This document shows, one piece after another, positions 1 through 8,396 of a stretch of 64,000 nt of DNA (position 1 is its first letter; each line of letters opens with the position of its first letter). This DNA is from Salinimicrobium flavum (GTDB taxonomy: Bacteria; Bacteroidota; Bacteroidia; Flavobacteriales; Flavobacteriaceae). A model generated the notes under the pieces. That model did not search any database, was not told the origin of the DNA, and saw nothing but the letters and a program-made list of their open reading frames with translations. Made by a program: the position numbers and the translations under genes. The DNA lies in assembly GCF_042684505.1 (NCBI RefSeq), contig NZ_JBHULT010000005.1, positions 558,001-622,000 of the forward strand, in the 5' to 3' direction.

Positions 1-1
1 G

Positions 2-640
2 GATTTTTCGGCTGAAGTCGGGAATTTGATCCAGAACATTCAGCAGGAGTTTAAATCATTGGAGCCCAAACTTCTCATTGAGATCGATGAAACCGAAATG
101 CCTTCCAAAGTGATGGAGCTGGGTGCACAGGAATTGCTGCTGAAAGCAATTTATGCCGCTCACAACGGAGTGTACAGAATGAGCCCCGAAATTGAAGGCC
201 TGGTAGAAACCTCCAATAACATTGCCAGAGTAACTGTCAAAAATGGCAAAATTGAAGTGCTATGTCTGACGCGTTCTTCAGTGGAATCAAATAAAATTGA
301 TCTTGCCAACTGCATTCGTTCGGGATTTGAACTGGCAGGGTTTGAAGTGGAACTATCGGGCGCATATCCCGGATGGGCGCCAAATATGGCATCCCCCATC
401 CTAAAAGTACTGGATGAATTGTACCAGAAGATGAATAAAGATAAACCGGATATCGCTGCCTGCCACGCGGGACTCGAATGCGGGATCCTGGGCAAGAACT
501 ATCCAGAAATGGATATGATCTCCTTTGGACCCACAATCCGCGGTGCGCACTCGCCCGATGAAAGAGCAAGTATATCTTCTGCACAGAAGTACTGGAAATA
601 TGTGCAGGAAGTGTTGAAGAATATTCCGCAGAAGAATTAA
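2..640 (+). CDS. pepD: aminoacyl-histidine dipeptidase (PepD-type, M20), 3' part
   Basis: These are the last 212 residues of a cytosolic non-specific dipeptidase of peptidase family M20, a metal-dependent enzyme that splits Xaa-His and other dipeptides. The reading frame is open from base 2, so the 5' end lies outside the window. Motifs typical of PepD C-termini are visible: HAGLECGILG, then FGPTIRGAHSPDERA close to the end. Family members are usually about 480-490 residues, so a little under half is present. A strong terminator begins 22 bases after the stop, so this is the end of its transcription unit. Identification is from these motifs; substrate range is not determinable. Confidence 0.9.
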   Translation, partial: DFSAEVGNLIQNIQQEFKSLEPKLLIEIDETEMPSKVMELGAQELLLKAIYAAHNGVYRMSPEIEGLVETSNNIARVTVKNGKIEVLCLTRSSVESNKIDLANCIRSGFELAGFEVELSGAYPGWAPNMASPILKVLDELYQKMNKDKPDIAACHAGLECGILGKNYPEMDMISFGPTIRGAHSPDERASISSAQKYWKYVQEVLKNIPQKN

Positions 641-662
641 TTCTTCGGAAGCCTTAAAAAAG

Positions 663-698
663 AAACCTCCCGGAAATTACTTTTTCGGGAGGTTTTTT
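663..698 (+). terminator. rho-independent terminator of pepD
   Basis: A ten-base stem (AAACCTCCCG pairing with CGGGAGGTTT) is followed by a T-run. It lies 22 bases after the pepD stop. Confidence 0.85.
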
Positions 699-790
699 AT
701 GTGTTATCTTTTCTCTGATCTATTATTGATCATTTTTAAGCCGTGGCTTTCAGCATCTATAGCCCTGGAACTTCAGCAAATTTCAGAAAT

Positions 791-820
791 AAAAAAGCCC
801 CGCTATTAGCGAGGCTTCTA
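791..820 (-). terminator. rho-independent terminator of the PPIase operon
   Basis: Read on the minus strand, AGCCTCGCT and AGCGGGGCT form a stem (one G-T-type mismatch) around a short AAT loop and run into TTTTTT. It sits just beyond the stop of the cyclophilin-FKBP gene. Confidence 0.8.
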
Positions 821-838
821 AAATACCTTTTAAACAGT

Positions 839-1960
839 TTATTTTTTGATTTCTACCAGTTCAACCTCAAAGATAAGATCTGCAGACGGAGGGATCACCG
901 GTGGCTGACCTCTTTCCCCATACCCTAAATGTGCAGGGATGTACAAAACTGCCTTATCGCCAATCTTCATTTGCTGAACACCTTCCTTGAACCCGGGGAT
1001 CATTGGTGCTTCAGGGCTGTACAATACCGGCATTGGATCATAACCTCCCATTTCCTTTCTACGCGGATTAAGGATTCCGGCTTCTTCAGCTACTTCTTCC
1101 CTGTTCGTGTCGAAAATGTCACCGTCACTTAAATAACCCTGATAATAAACAAGAACCGTATCTCCCAGGTTAGGCTTAGGACCTTCTCCTTCTTCGAGGA
1201 ATTTGATCTGCAATCCGCTTTCCAGCTGCTGCGCATCTGCTTTCAGTTCTTCATAGCGTTGCTGGTTCTTCTGTCTTTGTTCGTTCATTCTTTCTTCCTT
1301 TGCAGCAGTCTCTGCTTTAAAGTCTTCCAGCTCAGTGGTAAGCACATCCGGGGCTTTGAAGTTTTTGGCATTATTCCCCTTTCGAATAATGTTTACCTCC
1401 TCCATCTTTACTTCTTCAACAGGTTTGTCTGCCTGTTCTGTCTCTAAAGAACCTATTTTATCAACTACATCCTGGCCCTGGACCACTTTTCCGAAAACAG
1501 TATGCATTCCGTCAAGCCACGGGGTTTCTTTTAAAGTAATAAAGAACTGGCTCCCGTTGGTATCGGGTCCTGAATTGGCCATGGAAAGAATTCCTTTCGA
1601 ATCATGTCTTAGGGTATCCACGATCTCATTAGGGAATTTATAACCGGGTCCACCACTTCCGGTGCCCGATGGGTCTCCTCCCTGTATCATAAAATCTTCA
1701 ATGACCCTGTGAAAGGTAAGGCCGTCATAAAACTTCTTGTCCTTATATTCCTCTCCTGCCATGGTGCTTTTTCCTTCTGCAAGAGATACAAAGCTGGCCA
1801 CGGTCATAGGCGTGGCTTCATAATATAGTTCTGCCACAAAGGTACCATGGTTGGTCTTGAATTCTGCGTACATCCCGTCCTTGAGATCAGGATATTCTTC
1901 ATTACATGAGGTAAACGCCAGCACCAGGCTGCATAAAACTAAAAAACTGATTTTTTTCAT
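839..1960 (-). CDS. lipoprotein peptidyl-prolyl isomerase, cyclophilin-FKBP fusion
   Basis: A 373-residue secreted lipoprotein (signal peptide ending LAFTS-C19) carries two unrelated prolyl-isomerase folds. Residues about 30-190 are a cyclophilin domain, with FHRVIEDFMIQGGDP and MANSGPDTNGSQFFIT as the active-site segments. A charged, probably helical linker follows (about 205-245). Residues about 250-373 are an FKBP domain, with GDTVLVYYQGYL and PGFKEGVQQMKIGDKA and a C-terminal FEVELVEI strand. It should act in the periplasm on envelope protein folding. It is the last gene of nrnA-gldI-this gene, starting 7 bases after gldI. The fusion of both isomerase families beside a third isomerase suggests a dedicated envelope-folding unit. 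Confidence 0.9.
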   Translation of the reverse strand: MKKISFLVLCSLVLAFTSCNEEYPDLKDGMYAEFKTNHGTFVAELYYEATPMTVASFVSLAEGKSTMAGEEYKDKKFYDGLTFHRVIEDFMIQGGDPSGTGSGGPGYKFPNEIVDTLRHDSKGILSMANSGPDTNGSQFFITLKETPWLDGMHTVFGKVVQGQDVVDKIGSLETEQADKPVEEVKMEEVNIIRKGNNAKNFKAPDVLTTELEDFKAETAAKEERMNEQRQKNQQRYEELKADAQQLESGLQIKFLEEGEGPKPNLGDTVLVYYQGYLSDGDIFDTNREEVAEEAGILNPRRKEMGGYDPMPVLYSPEAPMIPGFKEGVQQMKIGDKAVLYIPAHLGYGERGQPPVIPPSADLIFEVELVEIKK

Positions 1961-1967
1961 TCTGAAA

Positions 1968-2522
1968 TTAATTGTTTTGATTGTTGTTTTCTTGAGTGAT
2001 CTTCTTTAATGTAACTGTGGAAATGACCGGTACATCTGTCCCGATTCTTTTTTTGTCACCATAATAACCGAAGGCTTTATGGGAAGGGAAGAGAAAAGTT
2101 ACGGTCTCTCCTTCCTTCATTAATTTTAATCCTTCCCTGAGGCCACTGAACAGTTTTTCCTTATCCATAGCGTATGACTGTACCGGGATCTCTTCATCTG
2201 AATAGATAGCCCGTCCATCAAGGGTTCGAAGGTCGTAATCAAATTCTACCACATCCCCGAATTGTGGAGTGACGGTAGAAGCTGTATCTTTTGTATTGTA
2301 GTAATACCAGAACCCGTTAGGGGAAGAAAGGTATTCACGGGTTGAGTCCTCTTCGATGATCTTCATGATCTGCTCTTCTTCTGCGGCAACTATTTTTTTA
2401 TTCCTTTCAATAGATTCATTGATATAGTCGCCCGATCTTTGGGTAACCGGTTTACGGGCTTCGGGAGATTTGCAGGAAAACATGAGCAGTATGGCCAGGA
2501 GTGAAAACAGGGTCTTTTTCAT
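1968..2522 (-). CDS. gldI: gliding motility-associated FKBP-type lipoprotein GldI
   Basis: A 184-residue lipoprotein (lipobox LMFS-C17) with a C-terminal FKBP-type isomerase fold at about residues 85-176, marked by GDVVEFDYDLRTLDGRAIY and LREGLKLMKEGETVTFLFPSHKAFGYYG. Length, the PNGFWYYY segment ahead of the FKBP domain and the neighbours match GldI of Flavobacteriia. GldI is a periplasmic lipoprotein required for gliding in Flavobacterium johnsoniae, probably through folding of gliding/type IX secretion components. It lies between nrnA (68 bases upstream) and the cyclophilin-FKBP gene (7 bases downstream). Presence of GldI alone does not prove that the organism glides. Confidence 0.85.
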   Translation of the reverse strand: MKKTLFSLLAILLMFSCKSPEARKPVTQRSGDYINESIERNKKIVAAEEEQIMKIIEEDSTREYLSSPNGFWYYYNTKDTASTVTPQFGDVVEFDYDLRTLDGRAIYSDEEIPVQSYAMDKEKLFSGLREGLKLMKEGETVTFLFPSHKAFGYYGDKKRIGTDVPVISTVTLKKITQENNNQNN

Positions 2523-2590
2523 AAGTTCGTTCTTTCGTTAAGGACCTTCAGCAGCAGCTAATTGCTTTGCTGCAGAACATCCTGTCCTTT

Positions 2591-3607
2591 TCATTTTGCT
2601 AAACTGGTTTTGTATTGAGGTAATATACTGATAAATTTTGCAACCGTTTCTTCCAGGGTAAGATCGCTCTTTCCTCCCGCAGCATTAATGTGGCCCCCTC
2701 CTTCAAAATGTCTCCTGGAGAAATCATTGACCGAGAATGTCCCCTTCGACCTTAAGGATATCTTTATTATATCATCTCCCCGATTCTCAATGAATATCGC
2801 CGCAAATACTATTCCCTCAAGCGATAATCCATAATTGACAAAGCCTTCTGTATCTCCTTTTCTGAAATTATGACGGTCCAGTTCTTCCTGGGTAAGAGTG
2901 ATGTAAGCTGTTCTTAATCCTTCCACCACAGTAAGGTTTCGAAGGGCGCACCCCAGTAACTGGAGCCGGCTGTAAGAATTGGTATCGTAGACATTTTCAT
3001 GGATGTTGGTATTATCAGCACCCTTTTCAATAAGATCTGCGATCACCCTGTGGGTAAGACTGGTTGTAGACCGGTACCTGAACGAGCCGGTGTCGGTCAT
3101 GATTCCCGTGTACAGGCAGGATGCGATTGGAGCGGTAATGTGATCTTCCAGACCAATGTTCTCTATGAAATGAAAGACCATTTGCGAGGTGGAGCACATA
3201 GTGACATCACTGTAAGTTACCACAGCATAATCATCGGGCTGCTGGTGGTGATCTATCATGATAAAACTACCTGTTGCTTCCTCCAGGATCTTCTTCATCT
3301 CCCCCGCACGTGACAAATGGTTGAAATCCAGAGTAAAGATTATATCTGCCTCCAGGATGTAACGATCACTTTTCTCCTGTTCTTTCTCATAAATAATAAT
3401 CTCTTCCTGATAAGGCATCCATTTAAGAAAATCGGGGTACTCATTTGGGGAAATAAGTTGCACGTGGTGGTGTTGGCCCTCCAGCAGAAGTTTAAGTGCC
3501 AGGGTGGAGCCCATGGCATCCCCGTCTGGCCCTTTATGCGGAACAATAACAATCTTTCTGGGTTCTGCAAGTAATTCTTTGACCCTCGAAATATCTTTGT
3601 TTGTCAT
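2591..3607 (-). CDS. nrnA: DHH/DHHA1 phosphoesterase, NrnA-like oligoribonuclease/pAp phosphatase
   Basis: A 338-residue DHH-family phosphoesterase. Metal-binding motifs are in order: HKGPDGDAMGS (about 24-34), the DFNHLSRAG segment (about 95), IDHHQQPDD (about 120) and the C-terminal DHHA1 signature GGGHINAAGG (about 305). Family members of this length degrade nanoRNAs of 2-5 nucleotides and dephosphorylate 3'-phosphoadenosine 5'-phosphate. It is the first gene of the operon with gldI and the cyclophilin-FKBP lipoprotein, a linkage commonly seen in flavobacteria. No metabolic reason for the linkage is evident. The enzyme should be cytoplasmic since no signal peptide is present. Confidence 0.88.
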   Translation of the reverse strand: MTNKDISRVKELLAEPRKIVIVPHKGPDGDAMGSTLALKLLLEGQHHHVQLISPNEYPDFLKWMPYQEEIIIYEKEQEKSDRYILEADIIFTLDFNHLSRAGEMKKILEEATGSFIMIDHHQQPDDYAVVTYSDVTMCSTSQMVFHFIENIGLEDHITAPIASCLYTGIMTDTGSFRYRSTTSLTHRVIADLIEKGADNTNIHENVYDTNSYSRLQLLGCALRNLTVVEGLRTAYITLTQEELDRHNFRKGDTEGFVNYGLSLEGIVFAAIFIENRGDDIIKISLRSKGTFSVNDFSRRHFEGGGHINAAGGKSDLTLEETVAKFISILPQYKTSLAK

Positions 3608-3703
3608 AGAGGGCGAAGATACCTAATATTTGAAGATCATAAAACTGAGGAGGCTGAAAATATTGCCCGGCGGCGGAGCGTAAGGGGGTATTCCGGAATT
3701 AGT

Positions 3704-3737
3704 TATTGGATTTGGAGAGGAAATGACTATTTTTGCA
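3704..3737 (+). promoter_or_regulatory. Bacteroidota-type promoter of ndk
   Basis: TATTTTTG at 3729-3736 matches the -7 consensus TAnnTTTG of Bacteroidota housekeeping promoters. TATTG at 3704-3708 can serve as the -33 element with a 20-base spacer. It lies just upstream of ATG 3759 and inside the longer open frame, which argues for the short start. Confidence 0.6.
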
Positions 3738-3758
3738 GCCAAATTAAAAATTGAAGTA

Positions 3759-4178
3759 ATGGCAGGAAACAGAACTTTCACCATGTTAAAGCCCGATGCA
3801 GTTGAAAATGGACACATTGGAGCAATTTTAGACCAGATCACAGCATCAGGATTCAGGATCGTAGCCTTGAAACTAACTCAAATGACCCGCAGGGATGCAG
3901 AGAAGTTTTACGAGGTTCATAGCGAACGGCCGTTTTATGGGGAACTGGTTGAATTTATGAGCCGCGGACCAATTGTGGCTGCCATTCTTGAAAAAGAGAA
4001 TGCAGTAGAAGACTTCAGAACCCTTATTGGGGCAACAAACCCTGAAGATGCTGCGGAAGGTACAATCAGAAAGAAATATGCTGCTTCTGTTGGCGAGAAT
4101 GCGGTTCACGGTAGCGATAGCGATGAAAACGCCGGGATCGAAGGAAACTTCCATTTCGCGGGAAGAGAAATGTTCTAG
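3759..4178 (+). CDS. ndk: nucleoside-diphosphate kinase
   Basis: A 139-residue nucleoside-diphosphate kinase that transfers the gamma-phosphate between NTPs and NDPs through a phospho-histidine. The sequence runs from FTMLKPDAV at the N-terminus to the active-site segment GENAVHGSDS (His117) and NFHFAGREMF at the end, which is the usual length. I chose ATG 3759 over an in-frame ATG 36 bases upstream. The shorter product starts like other Ndk proteins (MAGNRTFTMLKPD), and a -7 box TATTTTTG lies inside the longer frame. The gene is monocistronic, with a promoter just ahead and a terminator 22 bases after the stop. Confidence 0.95.
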   Translation: MAGNRTFTMLKPDAVENGHIGAILDQITASGFRIVALKLTQMTRRDAEKFYEVHSERPFYGELVEFMSRGPIVAAILEKENAVEDFRTLIGATNPEDAAEGTIRKKYAASVGENAVHGSDSDENAGIEGNFHFAGREMF

Positions 4179-4200
4179 AACTTTTCGATATTAATAGTAA

Positions 4201-4230
4201 AAAAAACCACCTTTTTCAGGTGGTTTTTTG
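4201..4230. terminator. bidirectional terminator between ndk and pcm
   Basis: AAACCACCT and AGGTGGTTT pair around TTTTC. The stem is followed by T-runs when read on either strand, so it can end both ndk (+) and pcm (-). Confidence 0.85.
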
Positions 4231-4259
4231 TTTTTATTTCTTTGAAAATTCAGCTTCGG

Positions 4260-4904
4260 TCACCTGCCATAAGATCCTCCTTTGTCTGTCTTGCCTGTCA
4301 TAGGGACAAACCGCACCGGGAGCAGGGTCTTCTCCTGAAATTTATCTTCTCCGGTCTTGGTTAAAAGGATAAGTTTCTGGTTCATTCTTCCCACAGGAGC
4401 GAGAAGTCGTCCTCCCAACTTTAGCTGGTCTTTTAACGGGGGCGGAATTGCCGGAGGGGCAGCCGTAAGTATAATGGCATCAAAAGGAGCTTTTTCGGGC
4501 CAGCCGTTGTAACCGTCGCCCTGTTTTACGCTAATATTTTTAAAACCTGTTTGTTTCAAATTCTCTTTGGTGAGATCTGCCAGCCAGCCAATGATCTCCA
4601 GGCTGTAAACGTGGGCTACCAGCCGGGAAAGTACCGCAGCGTTATATCCACAGCCGCTGCCAACTTCCAGTATCTTATCCTTTTTATCAAGGTGAAGCTG
4701 CTCAGCCATGTAAGCAACAATGTATGGCTGACTAATGGTCTGGTTCTTTCCAATGGGCAGGGGAGAATCGTCATAAGCCCTTTCCCGAAGATCGGAAGGA
4801 ACGAATAGCTCCCGGTCAACTTCCTCCATAGCCTTCAACACGGCAGGATCTGAGATATCGCGTGCCCTGAGATGTTCTTCGATCATTTCCTCCTTTGTGG
4901 TCAT
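4260..4904 (-). CDS. pcm: protein-L-isoaspartate O-methyltransferase
   Basis: A 214-residue SAM-dependent enzyme that methylates L-isoaspartyl residues and so starts repair of age-damaged proteins. The family signature NQTISQPYIVAYMAEQL (about 54-70) precedes the SAM-binding loop LEVGSGCGYNAAVLS (about 79-93). DAIILTAAPPAIP follows at about 141 and RLLAPVG at about 166. It stands alone on the minus strand, converging with ndk on a shared terminator. The length and motif order are normal, and no signal peptide is seen, so it should be cytoplasmic. Confidence 0.93.
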   Translation of the reverse strand: MTTKEEMIEEHLRARDISDPAVLKAMEEVDRELFVPSDLRERAYDDSPLPIGKNQTISQPYIVAYMAEQLHLDKKDKILEVGSGCGYNAAVLSRLVAHVYSLEIIGWLADLTKENLKQTGFKNISVKQGDGYNGWPEKAPFDAIILTAAPPAIPPPLKDQLKLGGRLLAPVGRMNQKLILLTKTGEDKFQEKTLLPVRFVPMTGKTDKGGSYGR

Positions 4905-5070
4905 GACAAAATACTTCGATACTAAAAGGTAAGGAAATTTGGGCTTTCTGAAAAGAAGATGGTTGGATTTTCAGTTTTTACAGGGAGCAGAAGGTTTCCC
5001 CTGTAGTGAACCGGTCGAGAATGAGAATTTTGTTTTTTAAAAACCGGGTCTTTCCGAAGAATAAAGAAGA

Positions 5071-5367
5071 CTATCTTAAAATAAGCTTTTTGACAAGATC
5101 TCTTCCCAGTTCTTCATTGAGCATTTTGATGATCTTTTCTTTCCCATATCCCAGTTCTTCCCGCAACACAGAGGAGCTGAGCTGTACATACAGCACATCC
5201 TTCTCCAGTTTGATCGCAGTGGTATATTTTTCTATGGCCGGTCCCATCTGGCTGTTCCAAACGTCTTTTACGTTCACTTTGTCCAGACCTTTTTGAAGCT
5301 TATTGTCTGTAACAAACTCTTTGAGGGCTTCGCTAATGCTAAGGTGATCGTTAATTCTCCTGGCCAT
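5071..5367 (-). CDS. DUF721 (DciA-like) family protein
   Basis: A 98-residue protein of the DUF721 family, recognised by the core around VWNSQMGPAIEKYTTAIKLE followed by VLYVQLSSSVLREELGYGKE and a charged C-terminus. Some DUF721 proteins (DciA) help load or recruit the replicative helicase DnaB. That role is an inference here, helped by the neighbour recF. It is last in the recF-lipoprotein-DUF721 unit and overlaps the lipoprotein gene by 17 bases, so translation is probably coupled. The 166 bases after it hold no gene that I can support. Confidence 0.8.
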   Translation of the reverse strand: MARRINDHLSISEALKEFVTDNKLQKGLDKVNVKDVWNSQMGPAIEKYTTAIKLEKDVLYVQLSSSVLREELGYGKEKIIKMLNEELGRDLVKKLILR

Positions 5368-5791
5368 AATCTGTAGAATAAGGGGTAAATCTTTTATAGG
5401 TGTAAATGATCCCCCGGGGGTTCAATATTTTTATCTTGTCTTCTTCGGAAGAAAGCAGGGTTTCTTTGTATGAGGTGTAGGGAGTAGTATAATACAAATT
5501 AATACTGTCGTTTTCAACTTTTACGGTAAGATTTTCCTGATCTTCTGAAGAGATGAACCCTCCACCAAGCTGGGGGCGCACCTTTTTCCGCAGACCTTTA
5601 TTATCTTTTACCTGAATATAATCAACCAGTTCACTGTAATTGAATTCTTTTTCGATGCCTTCGGGCAATTTGGCGTTCTGGATCTCCCAGTAACCATTGA
5701 GGTTTGCAATCTTTTCTTCTGAAGACTGGCGGTTACAAGCGATGCCGGTTAACAAAGAACCAAATATTAATACAAGTACAAATCTTTTCAT
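5351..5791 (-). CDS. small lipoprotein of the recF locus, lipocalin-like
   Basis: A 146-residue predicted lipoprotein (MKRFVLVLIFGSLLTGIA-C19). After the lipobox it reads as a run of short beta strands (LNGYWEIQNAKLP, ENLTVKVENDSINLYYTTP, DKIKILNPRGIIYTYKRF), as in lipocalin-like domains that begin with a GxW segment. Function is unknown. It overlaps recF by 4 bases upstream and the DUF721 gene by 17 bases downstream. An envelope lipoprotein coupled between a DNA repair gene and a helicase-loader-like gene is odd, but this order recurs in flavobacteria. Confidence 0.75.
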   Translation of the reverse strand: MKRFVLVLIFGSLLTGIACNRQSSEEKIANLNGYWEIQNAKLPEGIEKEFNYSELVDYIQVKDNKGLRKKVRPQLGGGFISSEDQENLTVKVENDSINLYYTTPYTSYKETLLSSEEDKIKILNPRGIIYTYKRFTPYSTDYGQEN

Positions 5792-6867
5792 AACCTGAAC
5801 ATTTTATAGCTTTGGCCGGTTTCTTTAACTACCTTTTCGGTCCGGTCGCCATGGGTGTCACTTATAAAGAGTTGCCCCAGTTCATTGGTAGCAACAAGAT
5901 CCACGATATGGGCCACCCGGTTCTCATCAAGTTTGTCAAAAATATCATCCATAAGCAGAATCGGAGAAACCTTACTGAGATTTTTTATAAAATCGAACTG
6001 GGCGAGCTTTAAAGCGATCAAAAATGATTTTTGTTGCCCCTGTGACCCGAATTTTTTAATTGGATGCCCTTGTATCTCAAAACTGAGGTCATCTTTATGA
6101 GTACCTACGCTTGTGTATTGCAATGCCATGTCCTTTTGCAGGTTTTCCTCCAGCAAGGTCTTGAGATCTTTTTCGTCCAACTGACTTTTATAGATCACGT
6201 CAACTTCCTCCCGCTCATTGCTGATTGTGGCATAGCGTTTTCTGAAAATGGGAATGAAAACCTCCATGAACGCTTTACGTTTGCGGTAAAGCACCTCTCC
6301 ATATTCTTCCAGTTGTTGATCATAGACAGAAAGAGTATCCCGGTCAAAACTGTTGTTGGCTGCAAAATATTTCAAAAGTGAATTTCGCTGGGCCAGGATC
6401 CTGCCGTAATTAATAAGGCTGTTGAGGTACCGGTTGTCACTTTGTGAGATCACACCGTCCATGAATTTTCTGCGGGTTTCGCTGCCTTCTATGATAAGAT
6501 CACGGTCTGCCGGTGAAATGATAACGGTAGGAACGAACCCAATGTGGTCACTGAATTTTTCGTAGGCTTTATTGTTCCTCTTTATCACCTTCTTCTGTCC
6601 CCGTTTGGCGCTAACTACTATGTGTTCCTCCCGCTCATTCTTTTCAAGACTGCCTTCAATGACAAAGAATTCGGCATCATGCCTTATGTTTTGACTGGTA
6701 ATAGGATTGAAGTAACTTTTTCCGAAGGAAAGGTGGTAGATACTGTCCAGCACATTCGTTTTTCCAACTCCATTATTGCCTACCAGGCAATTTATTTTGG
6801 GATCAAATTCAAAATTAGCTGACTCAAAGTTCTTGTAATTTAATAAAGAAAGTGATTTTAAAAACAT
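5788..6867 (-). CDS. recF: DNA replication/repair ATPase RecF
   Basis: A 359-residue SMC/ABC-type ATPase that recognises gapped DNA and helps load RecA in recombinational repair. Walker A is GNNGVGKT at residues 30-37. The ABC signature region is GSQGQQKSFLIALKLAQF, and Walker B is ILLMDDIFDKLDENR near residue 310. Length and the N-terminal FLKSLSLLNYKNFE are typical of RecF. It heads a three-gene minus-strand unit. The 148 bases upstream are shared with the divergent TPR gene. Confidence 0.94.
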   Translation of the reverse strand: MFLKSLSLLNYKNFESANFEFDPKINCLVGNNGVGKTNVLDSIYHLSFGKSYFNPITSQNIRHDAEFFVIEGSLEKNEREEHIVVSAKRGQKKVIKRNNKAYEKFSDHIGFVPTVIISPADRDLIIEGSETRRKFMDGVISQSDNRYLNSLINYGRILAQRNSLLKYFAANNSFDRDTLSVYDQQLEEYGEVLYRKRKAFMEVFIPIFRKRYATISNEREEVDVIYKSQLDEKDLKTLLEENLQKDMALQYTSVGTHKDDLSFEIQGHPIKKFGSQGQQKSFLIALKLAQFDFIKNLSKVSPILLMDDIFDKLDENRVAHIVDLVATNELGQLFISDTHGDRTEKVVKETGQSYKMFRL

Positions 6868-6986
6868 AAACAGCTGTTATTCAGCAAGATGATTTTTAAT
6901 GATGGTGTGGATTTTCCTGTTCCTTCGGCTGTGCAAATTAGAATAAATAAACAAATTAATTCCCTTTTAATTTTAAAGAAATATTC

Positions 6987-6994
6987 TATTTTTG
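6987..6994 (+). promoter_or_regulatory. -7 box ahead of the TPR-ribH unit
   Basis: TATTTTTG fits the Bacteroidota -7 consensus TAnnTTTG and lies 22 bases before ATG 7016. No clear -33 TTG is seen at the expected distance. Confidence 0.5.
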
Positions 6995-7015
6995 CCCTTC
7001 AATTAACGTTTATTT

Positions 7016-7786
7016 ATGGCAACTTACAAGAAGAGAGGATATAAACCGAATACCAAAGAGGAACAACAAGCCTCTGTTGAAGATAACTCGACAACAGCTG
7101 AAGTGTTTAACACCCTCGATGAAGGGGCCGGTAAAACGGAGGCATGGGTTGCCCGCAATCAAAAATATATCTTTATCATTATAGGTATTGCTGCATTGAT
7201 CATACTTGGATACCTTGCTTATGAGGAATTCATCCAGGAGCCAAGGGAAGCTGAGGCTGCAAACGAGATGTTCCAGGCACAGCAATATTTTGATACCGCA
7301 CTTGAAAGCACCGCTGCAAGTGATTCACTTTACAACCTTGCCTTGACCGGCGGTCAGGGTAAATACGGTTTTGAAGACATCATTGACAACTACGGAGGCA
7401 CAAAAGCAGGGAACCTTGCCCGCTATTATGCAGGGATGGCTTATCTTCATACCAACCAGTACCAGAATGCTATTGATCGTCTTGATGACTTCAAGAGTGA
7501 CGATGAGATCCTTGCTCCTTTGGCAAAAGGTGGAATAGGTGACGCTTTCATGCAGCTGGGACAGCCTGAAGAAGCTTTAGTTTACTATGAAGAAGCTGCC
7601 AAAATGAGAGATAATAATTTTACAACTCCGCGTTTTCTTTTGAAAGCGGCGATTACTGCGATAACTTTAGGTGAGGGAGAGTCTGCTGAAGACTACCTTA
7701 ACAGGATCAAAAATGAGTTCCCTGACTCCCCGGAAGCCAATAAAGTATCGGTTTACCTTGGGCAGGCAGAGGCAATGAAACAATAA
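7016..7786 (+). CDS. membrane-anchored tetratricopeptide repeat protein
   Basis: A 256-residue protein with a basic cytoplasmic N-terminus (residues 1-50), one membrane segment (YIFIIIGIAALIILGYLA, about 51-68) and an extra-cytoplasmic region with TPR-type helices. The clearest are ARYYAGMAYLHTNQYQNAIDRL and GGIGDAFMQLGQPEEALVYYEEA, with a last one near EDYLNRIKNEFPDSPEA. The design resembles YfgM-like envelope proteins that assist folding at the translocon, though identity to that family is inferred from layout only. It is followed after 3 bases by ribH, so the two are co-transcribed. Confidence 0.8.
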   Translation: MATYKKRGYKPNTKEEQQASVEDNSTTAEVFNTLDEGAGKTEAWVARNQKYIFIIIGIAALIILGYLAYEEFIQEPREAEAANEMFQAQQYFDTALESTAASDSLYNLALTGGQGKYGFEDIIDNYGGTKAGNLARYYAGMAYLHTNQYQNAIDRLDDFKSDDEILAPLAKGGIGDAFMQLGQPEEALVYYEEAAKMRDNNFTTPRFLLKAAITAITLGEGESAEDYLNRIKNEFPDSPEANKVSVYLGQAEAMKQ

Positions 7787-7789
7787 TAT

Positions 7790-8287
7790 ATGGCTACCGA
7801 AGGAAAAAATCTTTCAGAGTACGATAAGAACACAATCCCAAACGCGAAGGAATTCAGGTTTGGGATTGTTGTTTCTGAATGGAACAATAATATTACCGAA
7901 GGCCTCTACGAAGGAGCCAGGCAGGTATTACTGGAGAATGAGGTTATGGAACGCAAGATCGTGCGCTGGAATGTTCCCGGAAGCTTCGAACTTATCTATG
8001 GCTGCAAGAAAATGCAGGAAAGCTATGATATGCTTGACGCCATTATTGCCATAGGTAGTGTGATAGAGGGGGAAACCAAACATTTTGACTTCGTTTGCCA
8101 GGCAGTATCTCAGGGGATAAAAGACCTGAACCTGCAGAATGATATCCCGGTTATCTTCTGCGTACTTACAGACCAGAATATGCAACAGGCCATTGACCGC
8201 TCTGGCGGCAAGCATGGCAACAAGGGAGCTGAGGCTGCTGTTGCAGCCATCAAGATGGCCCAGCTTCGCAAAGATGCCCGCCTGTAG
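7790..8287 (+). CDS. ribH: 6,7-dimethyl-8-ribityllumazine synthase
   Basis: A 165-residue lumazine synthase, the penultimate enzyme of riboflavin synthesis, which condenses the ribityl-aminouracil with dihydroxybutanone phosphate. Visible motifs are SEWNNNITEGLYEGA (about 29-43), VPGSFELIYGCKK (about 62-74) and the catalytic segment AIGSVIEGETKHFDFVC with active-site His98. PVIFCVLTDQNMQQAIDR and KGAEAAVAAIKMA follow. The N-terminal extension of about 20 residues is common in Bacteroidota. It is the second gene after the TPR gene and precedes the small membrane protein and mutL. Confidence 0.95.
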   Translation: MATEGKNLSEYDKNTIPNAKEFRFGIVVSEWNNNITEGLYEGARQVLLENEVMERKIVRWNVPGSFELIYGCKKMQESYDMLDAIIAIGSVIEGETKHFDFVCQAVSQGIKDLNLQNDIPVIFCVLTDQNMQQAIDRSGGKHGNKGAEAAVAAIKMAQLRKDARL

Positions 8288-8396
8288 GCAATTCTCACGG
8301 CACTGTTTTTGTAGATGATACTTTGCATAAGGAAACTTCGGAATTCTTAGGCTTTTTGAGTAAATTTGAGTTTCCGGAAATTAAAGACAAAGTAGT

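Noticed and set aside
4981..5007. Inverted repeat ACAGGG/CCCTGT downstream of the DUF721 gene as a terminator
   Set aside because: The loop is 12-13 bases and no T-run follows on the relevant strand.
5006..5296. 96-codon plus-strand frame opposite the DUF721 gene
   Set aside because: It is the antisense shadow of a conserved protein and has no family features.
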